Shown in pieces: positions 53,833-62,120 of a stretch of DNA of 64,000 nt (position 1 is the stretch's first letter; each line of letters begins with the position of its first letter). The position numbers and the translations under genes are program-made. This stretch comes from Acidobacteriota bacterium. GTDB taxonomy: Bacteria > Acidobacteriota > Vicinamibacteria > Vicinamibacterales > SCN-69-37. The stretch is taken from NCBI GenBank assembly GCA_016716905.1, contig JADJUS010000022.1, positions 496,001 through 560,000 on the forward strand. Direction: 5' to 3'. The notes beneath the pieces are model-generated. The model made no database searches. It saw only the letters and a program-made list of their open reading frames with translations, and was not told the DNA's origin.

Positions 53833-54365
53833 TGAAATTCATCGAACAGAAGATCGCAGGCCTCGTGGTGGTGGAATCCGACGTCTTCCCTGATGCCAGG
53901 GGATCGCTGACGCGCGCCTGGGTGCCGCAGGAATTTCGTGACCATGGGTTGTCGGTGGACGTCACTCAAGGCCTCATGGCCTTCAACCATCGTCGCGGCA
54001 CCATTCGCGGGATGCACTATCAGGCGGCGCCCTTTGGTGAACATAAGGCCACGCGCGTGACCCGGGGCGCGGTGTTTGATGTGGCCGTGGACCTGCGGCC
54101 CGAGTCGCCCACGTACTGCCAGTGGTTCGGTATCGAATTGTCTGCCGACAATCGGCGGTTGCTCTACATCCCGCCGGGCTTTGCCCATGGTTACCAGACA
54201 CTGGCCGACGACACGGAATTGTTCTACATGGTGTCGGGTGAGTACTCCCCCGCCCATCAGCGTGGGGTCAGATACAACGACCCCGCGTTCGGCATCAGCT
54301 GGCCACTTGGCGCGCCGACGGTGATTCACGAACGCGACGCCGCCTACCCGGATTTTGTGCGCTGA
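53832..54365 (+). CDS. dTDP-4-dehydrorhamnose 3,5-epimerase family protein (RmlC-like)
   Basis: 177 residues from GTG 53832, whose G is the last base of the preceding TAG. Cupin fold with RmlC motifs: DARGSLTRAW, the catalytic HYQ in RGMHYQAAPFG, AVFDVAVDLR, and YIPPGFAHGYQTL. The reaction is epimerisation at C-3 and/or C-5 of a dTDP-4-keto-6-deoxyhexose. Next to a C-methyltransferase it could act before or after methylation. It may be a one-position epimerase rather than true RmlC. The rest of the Rml set (RmlA, B, D) is not in the window. Confidence 0.9.
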   Translation: MKFIEQKIAGLVVVESDVFPDARGSLTRAWVPQEFRDHGLSVDVTQGLMAFNHRRGTIRGMHYQAAPFGEHKATRVTRGAVFDVAVDLRPESPTYCQWFGIELSADNRRLLYIPPGFAHGYQTLADDTELFYMVSGEYSPAHQRGVRYNDPAFGISWPLGAPTVIHERDAAYPDFVR

Positions 54366-54375
54366 GGCAGGCACC

Positions 54376-55257
54376 GTGCGCGTCCTTGTCACCGGCGGTT
54401 CGGGTTACATCGGCCGCCCCGTTGTCGCGGCACTGATCGCGAGCGGGCAGGAGGTACACGTCGTCTCGCGTCGTCGCGATGCGGTGCCTGGCGCCACGGT
54501 GCATCACGGCCATCTGCTTGAGTCGGGCACACCTCAGGCCGTGATTGCGAAGGCTCGTCCACACGCGGTGCTGCACATCGCGTGGGAGGCCACACCGGGC
54601 GTTTACTGGACGTCCCACGACAACCCACGCTGGCTGGATGCCACAGTGGCCCTGGCGCGGGCCGCGCGTGACCACGGCGCCACGAGGTTCGTGGGCGTCG
54701 GGTCGAGCGCCGAATACGACTGGACGGCCGGACACTGCGACGAAGTGGGCACGCCACTGGTGCCGGCCACGCCGTACGGACGCGCGAAGCTCGCGGCGTG
54801 CGTGGCAGTCTCGGCGATGAACCAGCCGGGATTCTCCACCGCGTGGGGTCGCGTGTTCTTCCTGTTCGGCGGCGACGAACACCCGTCGCGGCTTGTGCCG
54901 TCGGTGGCGCTCGCGATTGGGCGCGGCGAACCGGCGCGCTGCTCTCACGGTGAGCAGCAGCGCGATTTCCTGCACGTGGACGATGTCGCCGGCGCATTGG
55001 TTGCGCTGCTGAGGTCGGACGTCACAGGCGCGGTCAACATCGCGTCGGGGGACGCACACCAGGTGCGCGAGGTGATCGAGGGCCTGGCCACGCGGCTCGG
55101 CCGGCCAGACCTGGTGCACCTGGGCGCCATCGAGGCGCAAGGCCCGCTGGTGCTCACGGCCGGCGCGCGGCGGCTTCGCGACGAGGTGGGCTGGCGCCCT
55201 CGCCTGTCGTTCGACGACGCGCTCGACAAAGCGGCGGAGTACTGGCAATCGCGTTGA
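54376..55257 (+). CDS. NAD-dependent epimerase/dehydratase (extended SDR)
   Basis: 293 residues from GTG 54376 (VRVLVTGGSGYIG begins at once with the GXXGXXG dinucleotide motif). Catalytic YXXXK in TPYGRAKLA, preceded by GVGSSAEYDW. The C-terminal substrate lobe has DFLHVDDVAGALVALL. It probably reduces or epimerises the dTDP-4-keto sugar made with the two upstream genes, which lie directly adjacent (1-base overlap, then a 10-base gap). The gene ends 14 bases before CATGAAG copy E. Exact reaction unknown. Confidence 0.88.
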   Translation: MRVLVTGGSGYIGRPVVAALIASGQEVHVVSRRRDAVPGATVHHGHLLESGTPQAVIAKARPHAVLHIAWEATPGVYWTSHDNPRWLDATVALARAARDHGATRFVGVGSSAEYDWTAGHCDEVGTPLVPATPYGRAKLAACVAVSAMNQPGFSTAWGRVFFLFGGDEHPSRLVPSVALAIGRGEPARCSHGEQQRDFLHVDDVAGALVALLRSDVTGAVNIASGDAHQVREVIEGLATRLGRPDLVHLGAIEAQGPLVLTAGARRLRDEVGWRPRLSFDDALDKAAEYWQSR

Positions 55258-55270
55258 TGGCGCGATCAGG

Positions 55271-55532
55271 ATTCACCATGTAGATCCATGAAGGTCCATG
55301 AAGGGGTGAGGGGGTGGGCGCCGCCTTCGGCGGCGGCGTGAGACGAGGATGACCTCGAGCGAGCGTGCCACCTGGAAGAGATTATTCTCGACGGCACGTT
55401 CGCTCGAGGTCATCCTCCTCTCACGTGGCCCGGCAAAAGCCGGGCTCCCACCCCCGCGTCACCTGACACACCCTGCATCAACTGACAGCCCCACAGATTT
55501 CTTCATGGAGCTTCATGGAACTTCATGGTGAA
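55271..55532. repeat. CATGAAG palindromic element, copy E, variant interior
   Basis: The ends are the usual arrays (TTCACCATGTAGATCCATG on the left, CTTCATGGTGAA on the right), but the interior is turned round. The CCGCCTTCGGCGG hairpin is on the left and GCCCGGCAAAAGCCGGGC on the right, opposite to the other copies. The long stem is a different sequence (AGGATGACCTCGAGCGA with TCGCTCGAGGTCATCCT, then CGTGCC with GGCACG). It fills the gap between the converging SDR and GT2 genes. Confidence 0.82.
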
Positions 55533-55539
55533 AAGAGTC

Positions 55540-56409
55540 TTATCGGCCGCGGAGGGCGACCTTGACCTCGGCGCGGGCCATGAGTCCGAGCCACACGACG
55601 GGCGCGAAGACGCGGCCCAGCCCCGCGTACTTCCAGTAGAGGTGGAAGGCGCTCCGGTGGAAGGCGCGGATTGACGGCACCACGTTGAGCGCCGACGAAA
55701 GGCCGCCGGTGTGACGCACGGTGCTGGTCGGCAGGTAGTGGCAGTGCAGCCCCAGCGCTCCCGCCCGGCGGCAATAGTCAGCGTCTTCCCAATACATAAA
55801 AAACGACTCGTCGAGACCGCCGAGCTGTTCAAACACGTCCCGTCGTGTGGCAAAACAGGACCCGGCCACCCAATCGGCCTTGCGTCCCGCCGGCGCATCA
55901 ACGCCTGGGGGGCCCGCGCCTTGCAGCAGGTTATGGCGCGAGAACCAGTTGTTGGGAAACCGCCGGGTGAGCCACGTCGATCGGCCCCCGAACACGGTGC
56001 TGAGTCCGGGGAACCGGCGTGCAGACGGTTGCACGGTGCCATCCACGTTGACCACGCGCGGGCCCACCACCCCGCAGTCCGCATGCGCCTCGAGCCATCC
56101 GCCCAGCGCACGGACGATCGGTCCCTCCACCTCGGTATCGGGATTGAGCAGCAGCAACACGGGCGCAGAGGTGGCGGCGGCCGCCAGATTCACGCCGGCC
56201 GAAAAACCGAGATTGTCCTGGCGCGCGATCAACCGCACGCCCTGGTGTCGCAGGGCGATGGCCTCGCGCTGCGCGGCATCGCTCTGCCAGTCCACCACCA
56301 CCACCTCATCGGTTTCGCTCGTAAACGGAGCGAGCGAGGTCAGGCACCGATCGAGCGCATCGTAGGTGCGGTAGTTGATGATGAGGACGGCGACGCGCAC
56401 GGCACTCAT
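55540..56409 (-). CDS. Glycosyltransferase family 2
   Basis: 289 residues from ATG 56409 (MSAVRVAVLIINYRTYDALD). The open frame back to 56760 overlaps the divergent ligase gene and is rejected. GT-A motifs: VLIINYRTYDALDRCL, EVVVVDWQSD, DNLGFSAGVN, LLLLNPDTEVEG, WVAGSCFATRRDVFEQLGGL, FFMYWEDADYCRR. This is the WbbL/rhamnosyltransferase-like GT2 group. The usual IVDN(A/G)S segment reads VVDWQSD, a mild deviation. Divergent from the O-antigen-ligase-like gene with 46 bases between the starts. Confidence 0.9.
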   Translation of the reverse strand: MSAVRVAVLIINYRTYDALDRCLTSLAPFTSETDEVVVVDWQSDAAQREAIALRHQGVRLIARQDNLGFSAGVNLAAAATSAPVLLLLNPDTEVEGPIVRALGGWLEAHADCGVVGPRVVNVDGTVQPSARRFPGLSTVFGGRSTWLTRRFPNNWFSRHNLLQGAGPPGVDAPAGRKADWVAGSCFATRRDVFEQLGGLDESFFMYWEDADYCRRAGALGLHCHYLPTSTVRHTGGLSSALNVVPSIRAFHRSAFHLYWKYAGLGRVFAPVVWLGLMARAEVKVALRGR

Positions 56410-56455
56410 TATGTGCGCATCGTGCGGTCCGTCACGTGGCACACTGGCGTGCGGC

Positions 56456-58363
56456 ATGGTCCCGACCCCAATGCACGCGCCTGGCGCGCAGAGAATAGTC
56501 GCGCGTGCGATGTGGTTGATGGGTGCGATTGCGCTCACACTGCCGCTCCTGTCCATCTGGCGGCCGGACGCCGTGCCGTTCCCGTTCAAAGTGCTGGTCA
56601 CGGCCCTGCTGGCAGTGGCCGCGATCCACCCTGTGGCCGGACTCATGGCGTTGGCGGTGCTGGGGGCCGTGGTGCTGCCACTCGTCATCACCATCGGCCA
56701 GCCGCCGTTTGGCGCCAACGAATCGATCGAGGCCATGGTGCTGGGCGTGTTGGCCGGCATCGCGTGGCGCTGGGTGGTGTTCGGGCCGCCGGCCGGAGGA
56801 CGCCTGGCCCGGCCATCGATGCTGTTTGCCGCCGTGGCTGCCGCCTCGGCGGTTACCCTGCTCGGCGCGCAGCAGTTGGTGACCGAACCGATGCCGGCGT
56901 TCCTCCAGACGCTCTGGAAACATCTGTCGCGCTTCTATTTTTCCGAAGCGCGCGAGTTCCCCGCCTGGCATGAGGCGGCCGTCTGGATCGAGGCCCTGCT
57001 GCTGGCGGTCGTGATCGAACGGGTGGTGCATCGCGCGCCACGATCGGGGCCGATGCTGGCGTGGGCCGCGCTTGGCGGCCTCACGCTTGAAGCGTGTTTT
57101 TCGCTGCTGCGGCTGGCTGAGATTGCCAACCGCAACGCCGACCCGGTGGGCGCTTTCTGGCGGCACGCGTTGACCACGCGCATCAGTCCGCACTTTCCCG
57201 ACATGAATGCCGTCGGCTCCCTGTTTGCGCTGGGCGCTGCGGGCTGGCTGGTGGTGGCGATTGGCCCGAAGGTGTCTCGATCGACCCGCGCTGTCGCGAT
57301 CGCCGGCGCCGTCATGCTCGGCGCCGCACTCTGGCTGACCGGTTCACGCGCAGCGCTGGGCGCCACGGCGATCACGCTGGCGATCGTGTGGCTCGCGCTG
57401 CGACGCCCGTCGTGGCGGCTCGTACTGGCCGCACTGCTCGTGACCCTGGCGGCCGGCGCGCTGTTCGTGAGGGCCAATCCGAATCTGGCGCCACGGGCCA
57501 CGGCGGGCATCGCGATGAAAGTGCGCATCGGCATGGCCGACCTTGGGGCGCGCATGGTGGCCGACCATCCGTGGTTTGGGGTCGGGTTGGCCGAGTTCAG
57601 CCGACAGTCCACCGAATACGCCGACCGCGACCTGATGATGCTGTTTCCGCCGCTGATGTTTGGCGAGAACGCCCACAACCAGCTCATCCAGATCGCGGGA
57701 GAACTGGGCGGCGTCGGGCTCCTGGCGTTTCTCCTTTACTGGAGCCGGGTGCTGTTCCCCGCCATCGTGAGCCTGAGAGCCGGCGGGACGAGCCTGTGGC
57801 TCTGGGCATTCACCGCGGGCCTCTGCGCGTTTCACCTCAGCGCGCTCATGGGGCATCCCTTTCTGACGCCGTATGTCGTCTTCATGGTGTTCATTTTTGT
57901 CGGGCTCGTGTCGGGCCTGACACCGGAGCCTCAGCGCCGGACGCACTGGTGGCCGGGTGTGGTGGTGGCCGCGGCCGTCATCGCGCTCGCCGCGTCTGTG
58001 CCCACCCGCATAGGCGAGACCGCCGCCGCGCAGGGACGCCTGATCATCGGCGCGTCGCCGGTGGCGGGCGAAGTGGACGGCATCAGGTATCGCGTGGCCT
58101 CCGCCACATCGACATGGTTCGTGCGCGCACCCGCCAAACTCATCACGATGCCGTTGCGCGCGTCAGCTGACTCGCGGGGGCCATGCACGGTGCAGATCAA
58201 CATGGACGGCACGCCAGCCAATCAAACGGTCGTGGACGGGCAGGCGTGGCGGCAGGTGCGGTTTGTCATCGAGGCCATCCGCGAAGTTGGCTCCCACCGC
58301 CTCGATGTGATCGCATCCGGTGACGGCTGCGTGCTCCTCGTCGGCCAGATTCTGCGGCAATAG
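56456..58363 (+). CDS. O-antigen ligase / polymerase family membrane protein
   Basis: 635 residues from ATG 56456 (56471 also possible). About 10-12 hydrophobic segments run through to residue ~525. The Wzy_C/WaaL-like loop is present: ARMVADHPWFGVGLAEFS and GENAHNQLIQIAGELGGVGL, with the conserved HN(Q/H) histidine expected in the periplasmic loop. The tail of ~110 residues after the last helix (GASPVAGEVDGIRYRV onward) is a soluble beta-rich domain. The protein joins lipid-linked glycan to an acceptor or polymerises repeat units on the outer face of the inner membrane. The TAG stop abuts a nested palindrome repeat. Confidence 0.88.
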   Translation: MVPTPMHAPGAQRIVARAMWLMGAIALTLPLLSIWRPDAVPFPFKVLVTALLAVAAIHPVAGLMALAVLGAVVLPLVITIGQPPFGANESIEAMVLGVLAGIAWRWVVFGPPAGGRLARPSMLFAAVAAASAVTLLGAQQLVTEPMPAFLQTLWKHLSRFYFSEAREFPAWHEAAVWIEALLLAVVIERVVHRAPRSGPMLAWAALGGLTLEACFSLLRLAEIANRNADPVGAFWRHALTTRISPHFPDMNAVGSLFALGAAGWLVVAIGPKVSRSTRAVAIAGAVMLGAALWLTGSRAALGATAITLAIVWLALRRPSWRLVLAALLVTLAAGALFVRANPNLAPRATAGIAMKVRIGMADLGARMVADHPWFGVGLAEFSRQSTEYADRDLMMLFPPLMFGENAHNQLIQIAGELGGVGLLAFLLYWSRVLFPAIVSLRAGGTSLWLWAFTAGLCAFHLSALMGHPFLTPYVVFMVFIFVGLVSGLTPEPQRRTHWWPGVVVAAAVIALAASVPTRIGETAAAQGRLIIGASPVAGEVDGIRYRVASATSTWFVRAPAKLITMPLRASADSRGPCTVQINMDGTPANQTVVDGQAWRQVRFVIEAIREVGSHRLDVIASGDGCVLLVGQILRQ

Positions 58364-58472
58364 AACAACGACCTCTGAGCATGGGGAAACGACCTCTGAG
58401 GTAATTACCGCTGCCGACAGGTATCGGTAATTACCTCAGAGGTCGTTTTCCCCTACCTCTGAGGTCGTTTTT
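58364..58472. repeat. Self-nested AAAACGACCTCTGAGG palindrome
   Basis: An inner palindrome (58387-58449) has both AAACGACCTCTGAGG halves, two GGTAATTACC-type ends and a ~14-base loop. Around it is a second, outer pair: AACGACCTCTGAG and CATGGGG on the left, CCCCTACCTCTGAGGTCGTT on the right. The whole region folds as a long hairpin with one family member inside another. It starts at the base after one stop codon and its right end (TTTTTA) contains the TAA complement of the minus-strand GT2 gene. Confidence 0.88.
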
Positions 58473-59460
58473 AGACGTCGTTGCCCCAGAAGTCGAATTT
58501 TTTCTCGGCGGTCTTGATCGCCCACCAGCGGCGGTCCATCACGGACCACACCGACGCCGCGGGTACGCGCGCCGTGCGCTGCACTCCGGCGCGCTTGCGC
58601 CAGAACCGCGCACTGCCCGCCACTGCGGCAGCCTTGCCACGCAACCACGGACCCAGTTGGCCGCGACGTGCGTAGGCCACGCCGCCGGCGAGATCGTAGA
58701 GCACGTGCGCAGGCAGCGACCGCCACCACAGGGACGCCGGGGTGTTCTTGATCCAGGTCCACTCCAGATTGCGCTGACCGTAGAACACCGCCGCGTCACT
58801 CACGCGTCCGAGCGCGGCGCTTCCCGCATGCCGCACCACCGCATCAGCCGCGTACCAGACGCGCGCACCCGAGAGCCGTGCGCGGTACGACAGGTCCACG
58901 TCCTCGTACACCATGAAGAAGTCTTCATCGAACCCACCGAGCTCTTCGAACAGGGTCCGGCGAATCAGGAACGCCGCGCCGCACGCGCCAAACACTTCAC
59001 CCGACTCGGCGGCCGTGGCCGCCGTTGCGCCGTGCTGTCGCTTGAACGCGCCACCACACCGCAGATATCCGTCACCGGCCGAGTCAATGACATCAGGCTG
59101 ATTCAGGTACACCACTTTCGACGTCACCAGTCCGCGCGTGGGATCCGCTTCCGCCGCAGCCACCAGCGCCTGCAGCCACCCGGGCTCAGGTTCAGTGTCG
59201 TTGTTGAGAAAAATCAGCGCGTCCGTGCGCGCATCCTCAGCGCCACGATTATTTCCGGCAGCAAAGCCCACATTGCTCGCGAGCACTTCCACCCGCACGT
59301 CCGGCCACCGATTCCGCAGGTGCGACACACTTTTGTCGGTTGATGCGTTGTCAACGATCACAATTTCCGTCGGCAACACACGCTGCGCGTGCAGCGCCTT
59401 CAGGCACCCATCCAGCCAATCAAGACCGTTCCAGTTGAGCACGATGACGCGCGTGGTCAC
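58471..59460 (-). CDS. Glycosyltransferase family 2
   Basis: 329 residues from GTG 59460. GT-A motifs: RVIVLNWNGLDWLDGCLKAL, IVIVDNASTDKS, NVGFAAGNNRG, LIFLNNDTEPEPGWL, GGFDEDFFMVYEDVDLSYR. The C-terminal ~90 residues are basic and aromatic (TWIKNTPASLWWRSLP, ARFWRKRAGVQR) and probably touch the membrane. This is the rhamnosyltransferase-like class also seen at 55540. The stop codon is supplied by the edge of the nested palindrome. Divergent from the phosphoglycosyl transferase gene 74 bases away. Confidence 0.9.
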   Translation of the reverse strand: MTTRVIVLNWNGLDWLDGCLKALHAQRVLPTEIVIVDNASTDKSVSHLRNRWPDVRVEVLASNVGFAAGNNRGAEDARTDALIFLNNDTEPEPGWLQALVAAAEADPTRGLVTSKVVYLNQPDVIDSAGDGYLRCGGAFKRQHGATAATAAESGEVFGACGAAFLIRRTLFEELGGFDEDFFMVYEDVDLSYRARLSGARVWYAADAVVRHAGSAALGRVSDAAVFYGQRNLEWTWIKNTPASLWWRSLPAHVLYDLAGGVAYARRGQLGPWLRGKAAAVAGSARFWRKRAGVQRTARVPAASVWSVMDRRWWAIKTAEKKFDFWGNDV

Positions 59461-59534
59461 GCCGCACCTGACGATGCGGGCGCATCTGTCGCGGAAGGCA
59501 CGCGAATCCGATACAGTCTGAGCACCCGTTTATT

Positions 59535-61361
59535 ATGCTGTCCAACGTCCTGGGGTTTGTCGCGGCTGGTTTTGTGGCATCGGTGTGCCTGGTGCCGGCC
59601 GCACGCTGGCTCTCGCGGAGCACGGGACTGGTGGCGCGGCCCCAAGCCGACCGATGGAGCCTGCGGCCCGTGGGCAAACTGGGCGGCATCGCGATGGCCC
59701 TGGCCCTGGGACTGGTGCTGGCCGGCGGTGGCCTTGTGCCCGCGCTCTGGCCCCTGGTCGTGACCAGCGCCTGCATTGTCGCGCTTGGCTTCCTCGACGA
59801 CATCACCCCGATCGGACCGGCCACCAAACTCGTCGGCCAGATGGCGGTGACGGCGCTGCTGATCTACCTGATGCCGCCGTTTTCGATCACGGGGCACTCC
59901 AACCTGGACCCGATGCTCGGGTTCCTCTGGGTCCTGGGCCTGACCAACGCCTTCAACCTGCTCGACAACATCGACGGCCTTGCGGCCGGCATCGCGGCGA
60001 TTACCGCAACGTTCCTCGCGGCCACGCTCCTCCTTGATGGCTCGCCGGGCCTCGTGCCGATCGGCCTCGCGCTGACGGCCTTCGTCGGCGTCACCGTCGG
60101 ATTCCTGGTCTACAACTTCCACCCCGCGTCCATCTTCATGGGCGACAGCGGCAGCCACCTGCTCGGATTCGTCATCTCGGGCGGCGCCCTGCTCGCCGTG
60201 CCGCACCTGGATCCCACAACCCTGGTCCCCGTCGTGGTGCGGCCGATCATCATCCTGCTGATTCCGATCTTCGACACCACCTTCGTCACCATCACACGCG
60301 GCCTTGCGGGCCGCAGCATCTTCACCGGCGGCCGCGATCACACCTCCCATCGTCTGGTCGCGCTCGGCATCGGCGAACGGCGCGCGGTGCTCGTGCTCTA
60401 CGCGCTCGCGGTGCTGGGTGGCCTGCTCGGCCTGGGCTTCCAGGGCGAAGAGGCGCGCTACAGCTGGGGCCTCACCGCGATGTATGGCGGGCTGCTGGTG
60501 GGCATGGGCATCTATCTGGGCCACGTGGACGCGGCGCGCCAGGATGTGGAAGCGCCCAAGCCTCATCTGCTGCCGTCCGAACTCACGAACCGTTACCGCA
60601 TCCTCGAAGTGGGAATCGACGCACTGCTCATCTGTATCGCCTACTTCCTGGCGTTCGGCATCCGCTTCCGGGAGCCCGAGTTCACACACTTCCTTCCACA
60701 CTTCGCCGGTTCCCTGCCCCTGGTGCTGACCCTGCAGCTGGCCGGGCTGACGCTCGCAGGCAAATATCGCATGGTGTGGCGCTCGTTTGGCTCCACCGAA
60801 GTGTGGACGCTTCTGCGCGGCATCGCCATTGGTGTTGGCCTCACTGTGGTGGCCGTGCTCTACCTCTATAACTTCCAGGGCTTTTCGCGCCTGGTGTTTG
60901 TCTTTGAAACCGCGCTGCTCCCGGTCCTGATCATCGGCGCGCGCGCGGCCTTCAGCGCCGCCGACGACTACCTCCGCCGCAAGCGTTCAATGGGCCGCAT
61001 GGCCATCGTCATCGGCGCCGGCCACGGCGGGGCGCTCGCAGTGCGCGAACTGCTGCAGAATCCCGAGCTGGGCTGCGTGCCGCTCGGGTTGCTCGACGAC
61101 GATGAGGCCAAACAGAAGACGAGGGTGGACGGCTATCGCGTGCTGGGCCCCATCTCCCATCTCGGCCAATTGCTCGACGCGCCTGAATCCTCAGTCGCAG
61201 TCGTGATCGTCGCCATCCGGAACCTCACCGACGAGCAGTTCGCGGGCATCTGCGAGGTGTGCGACGCTCACGGCGTGGACGTGCGTCGCCTGCGCTTTTC
61301 GATCGAAGACGTGGACTGGCGCGATCGCACGCCAGGCATCGTCAAATTCCAAAAGCGTTAG
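59535..61361 (+). CDS. WecA/MraY-like phosphoglycosyl transferase fused to a FlaA1/CapD-type N-terminal region
   Basis: 608 residues. Residues 1-345 are a polytopic polyprenyl-phosphate sugar-1-phosphate transferase: LGFLDD at ~87, NAFNLLDNIDGLAAG at ~138-151, FMGDSGSHLLGF at ~201 and RDHTSHRLVALG at ~267. This enzyme starts glycan repeat units on undecaprenyl phosphate. From ~355 four more helices (ILEVGIDALLICIAYFLAFG, VLTLQLAGLTLAGKYRMVW) and a Rossmann-like domain (IVIGAGHGGALAVRELL, GLLDDDEAKQKTRVDG) follow. These match the N-terminal half of CapD/FlaA1-type dehydratases, but the catalytic SDR half is absent. The fusion is unusual; the second half may sense a nucleotide sugar or regulate the transferase. 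Confidence 0.88.
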   Translation: MLSNVLGFVAAGFVASVCLVPAARWLSRSTGLVARPQADRWSLRPVGKLGGIAMALALGLVLAGGGLVPALWPLVVTSACIVALGFLDDITPIGPATKLVGQMAVTALLIYLMPPFSITGHSNLDPMLGFLWVLGLTNAFNLLDNIDGLAAGIAAITATFLAATLLLDGSPGLVPIGLALTAFVGVTVGFLVYNFHPASIFMGDSGSHLLGFVISGGALLAVPHLDPTTLVPVVVRPIIILLIPIFDTTFVTITRGLAGRSIFTGGRDHTSHRLVALGIGERRAVLVLYALAVLGGLLGLGFQGEEARYSWGLTAMYGGLLVGMGIYLGHVDAARQDVEAPKPHLLPSELTNRYRILEVGIDALLICIAYFLAFGIRFREPEFTHFLPHFAGSLPLVLTLQLAGLTLAGKYRMVWRSFGSTEVWTLLRGIAIGVGLTVVAVLYLYNFQGFSRLVFVFETALLPVLIIGARAAFSAADDYLRRKRSMGRMAIVIGAGHGGALAVRELLQNPELGCVPLGLLDDDEAKQKTRVDGYRVLGPISHLGQLLDAPESSVAVVIVAIRNLTDEQFAGICEVCDAHGVDVRRLRFSIEDVDWRDRTPGIVKFQKR

Positions 61362-61380
61362 CGGCTCCGCCGCGTCCCTC

Positions 61381-61650
61381 TTTTCACCATGAAGCTCCAT
61401 GAAGTTCCATGAAGAAATTCATGGGGCTGTCAGACGGTGTGGGGTTGGGGGCCCGGCTACGCCGGGGCCGCGGGATCGAAGGGACGTCACAAACGAGAAA
61501 AGACGTCGGGTGTCTTTTTTTTGTCGACGGCGATCAAGAAGGATTCCCGACGCCTTTTCTCGTTTGTGACGTCCCTTCGATTCCGCGTGCCGCCGAAGGC
61601 GGCACCTAACCCCGCGCCCTTCATGGATCTTCATGTCCTTCATGGTGAAA
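61381..61650. repeat. CATGAAG palindromic element, copy F
   Basis: Left array of three CATGAAG units and right array CTTCATG..CTTCATGGTGAAA. Side hairpins GCCCGGCTACGCCGGGGC and GTGCCGCCGAAGGCGGCAC; long stem CGAAGGGACGTCACAAACGA with TCGTTTGTGACGTCCCTTCG. The tip resembles that of copy A (AAAAGACGTCGGGTGTCTTT) but its right half has drifted. It starts 20 bases after the transferase stop. The GxxExxY gene starts 33 bases beyond its right end. Confidence 0.85.
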
Positions 61651-61682
61651 CCCCTGGCCCGTCGATTGCAGGGCCGGACGGC

Positions 61683-62081
61683 ATGCCGATTCAAGAAGAT
61701 GCTGTCGCTTCCACAATCATCGGGGCCGCCATCGAGGTACATCGCTGTCTGGGTCCCGGACTCGTCGAGAACGTGTACCAAACTTGCCTGTCCCACGAAC
61801 TCCTGGGACATGGAATCGGAGTTGAGACTCAGGTTCCGGTGCCGGTGATGTACAAGGGAATCCGCATGGAATGCGGCTTTCGGCTGGACATGCTCGTCGC
61901 TCGTGACGTGATCGTTGAGATCAAGAGCGTCGATCGGCTCATGCCAATTCACACAGCCCAGATCATCACTTACCTCCGCCTCACAGGCGCCCGGCAGGCA
62001 CTGCTCATCAACTTCAACGGCGCCACTCTGAAGGAAGGCCTCAAGAGCTTCCTGGGTGAGCGGAACTTGCGTTCCCATTGA
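61683..62081 (+). CDS. GxxExxY family protein (PD-(D/E)XK nuclease-like), flanked by repeats
   Basis: 132 residues from ATG 61683. The family motif GxxExxY is present as GPGLVENVY, followed by the expected L..EL...G spacing (CLSHELLGHGI). A PD-(D/E)XK-like core is readable: CGFRLDMLVARDVIVEIKS, with the metal-binding D and the E-x-K pair, then QIITYLRLTGARQALLINF, typical of the family end. The cellular role of GxxExxY proteins is not known to me. The gene is bracketed by two CATGAAG elements, and 29 bases at 61386-61414 recur exactly at 62124-62152, so gene plus repeats may be one mobile or formerly mobile unit. The frame extends upstream through the repeat (from 61437), which I consider non-coding. 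Confidence 0.88.
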   Translation: MPIQEDAVASTIIGAAIEVHRCLGPGLVENVYQTCLSHELLGHGIGVETQVPVPVMYKGIRMECGFRLDMLVARDVIVEIKSVDRLMPIHTAQIITYLRLTGARQALLINFNGATLKEGLKSFLGERNLRSH

Positions 62082-62120
62082 AGCCGACCGCGGGTCCACC
62101 ACTACCCGCCCGACCTTTCC

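Noticed and set aside
56410..56760. N-terminal extension of the GT2 gene at 55540
   Set aside because: It overlaps the divergent ligase gene; VLIINYRTYDALD normally stands at the very N-terminus of GT2 enzymes.
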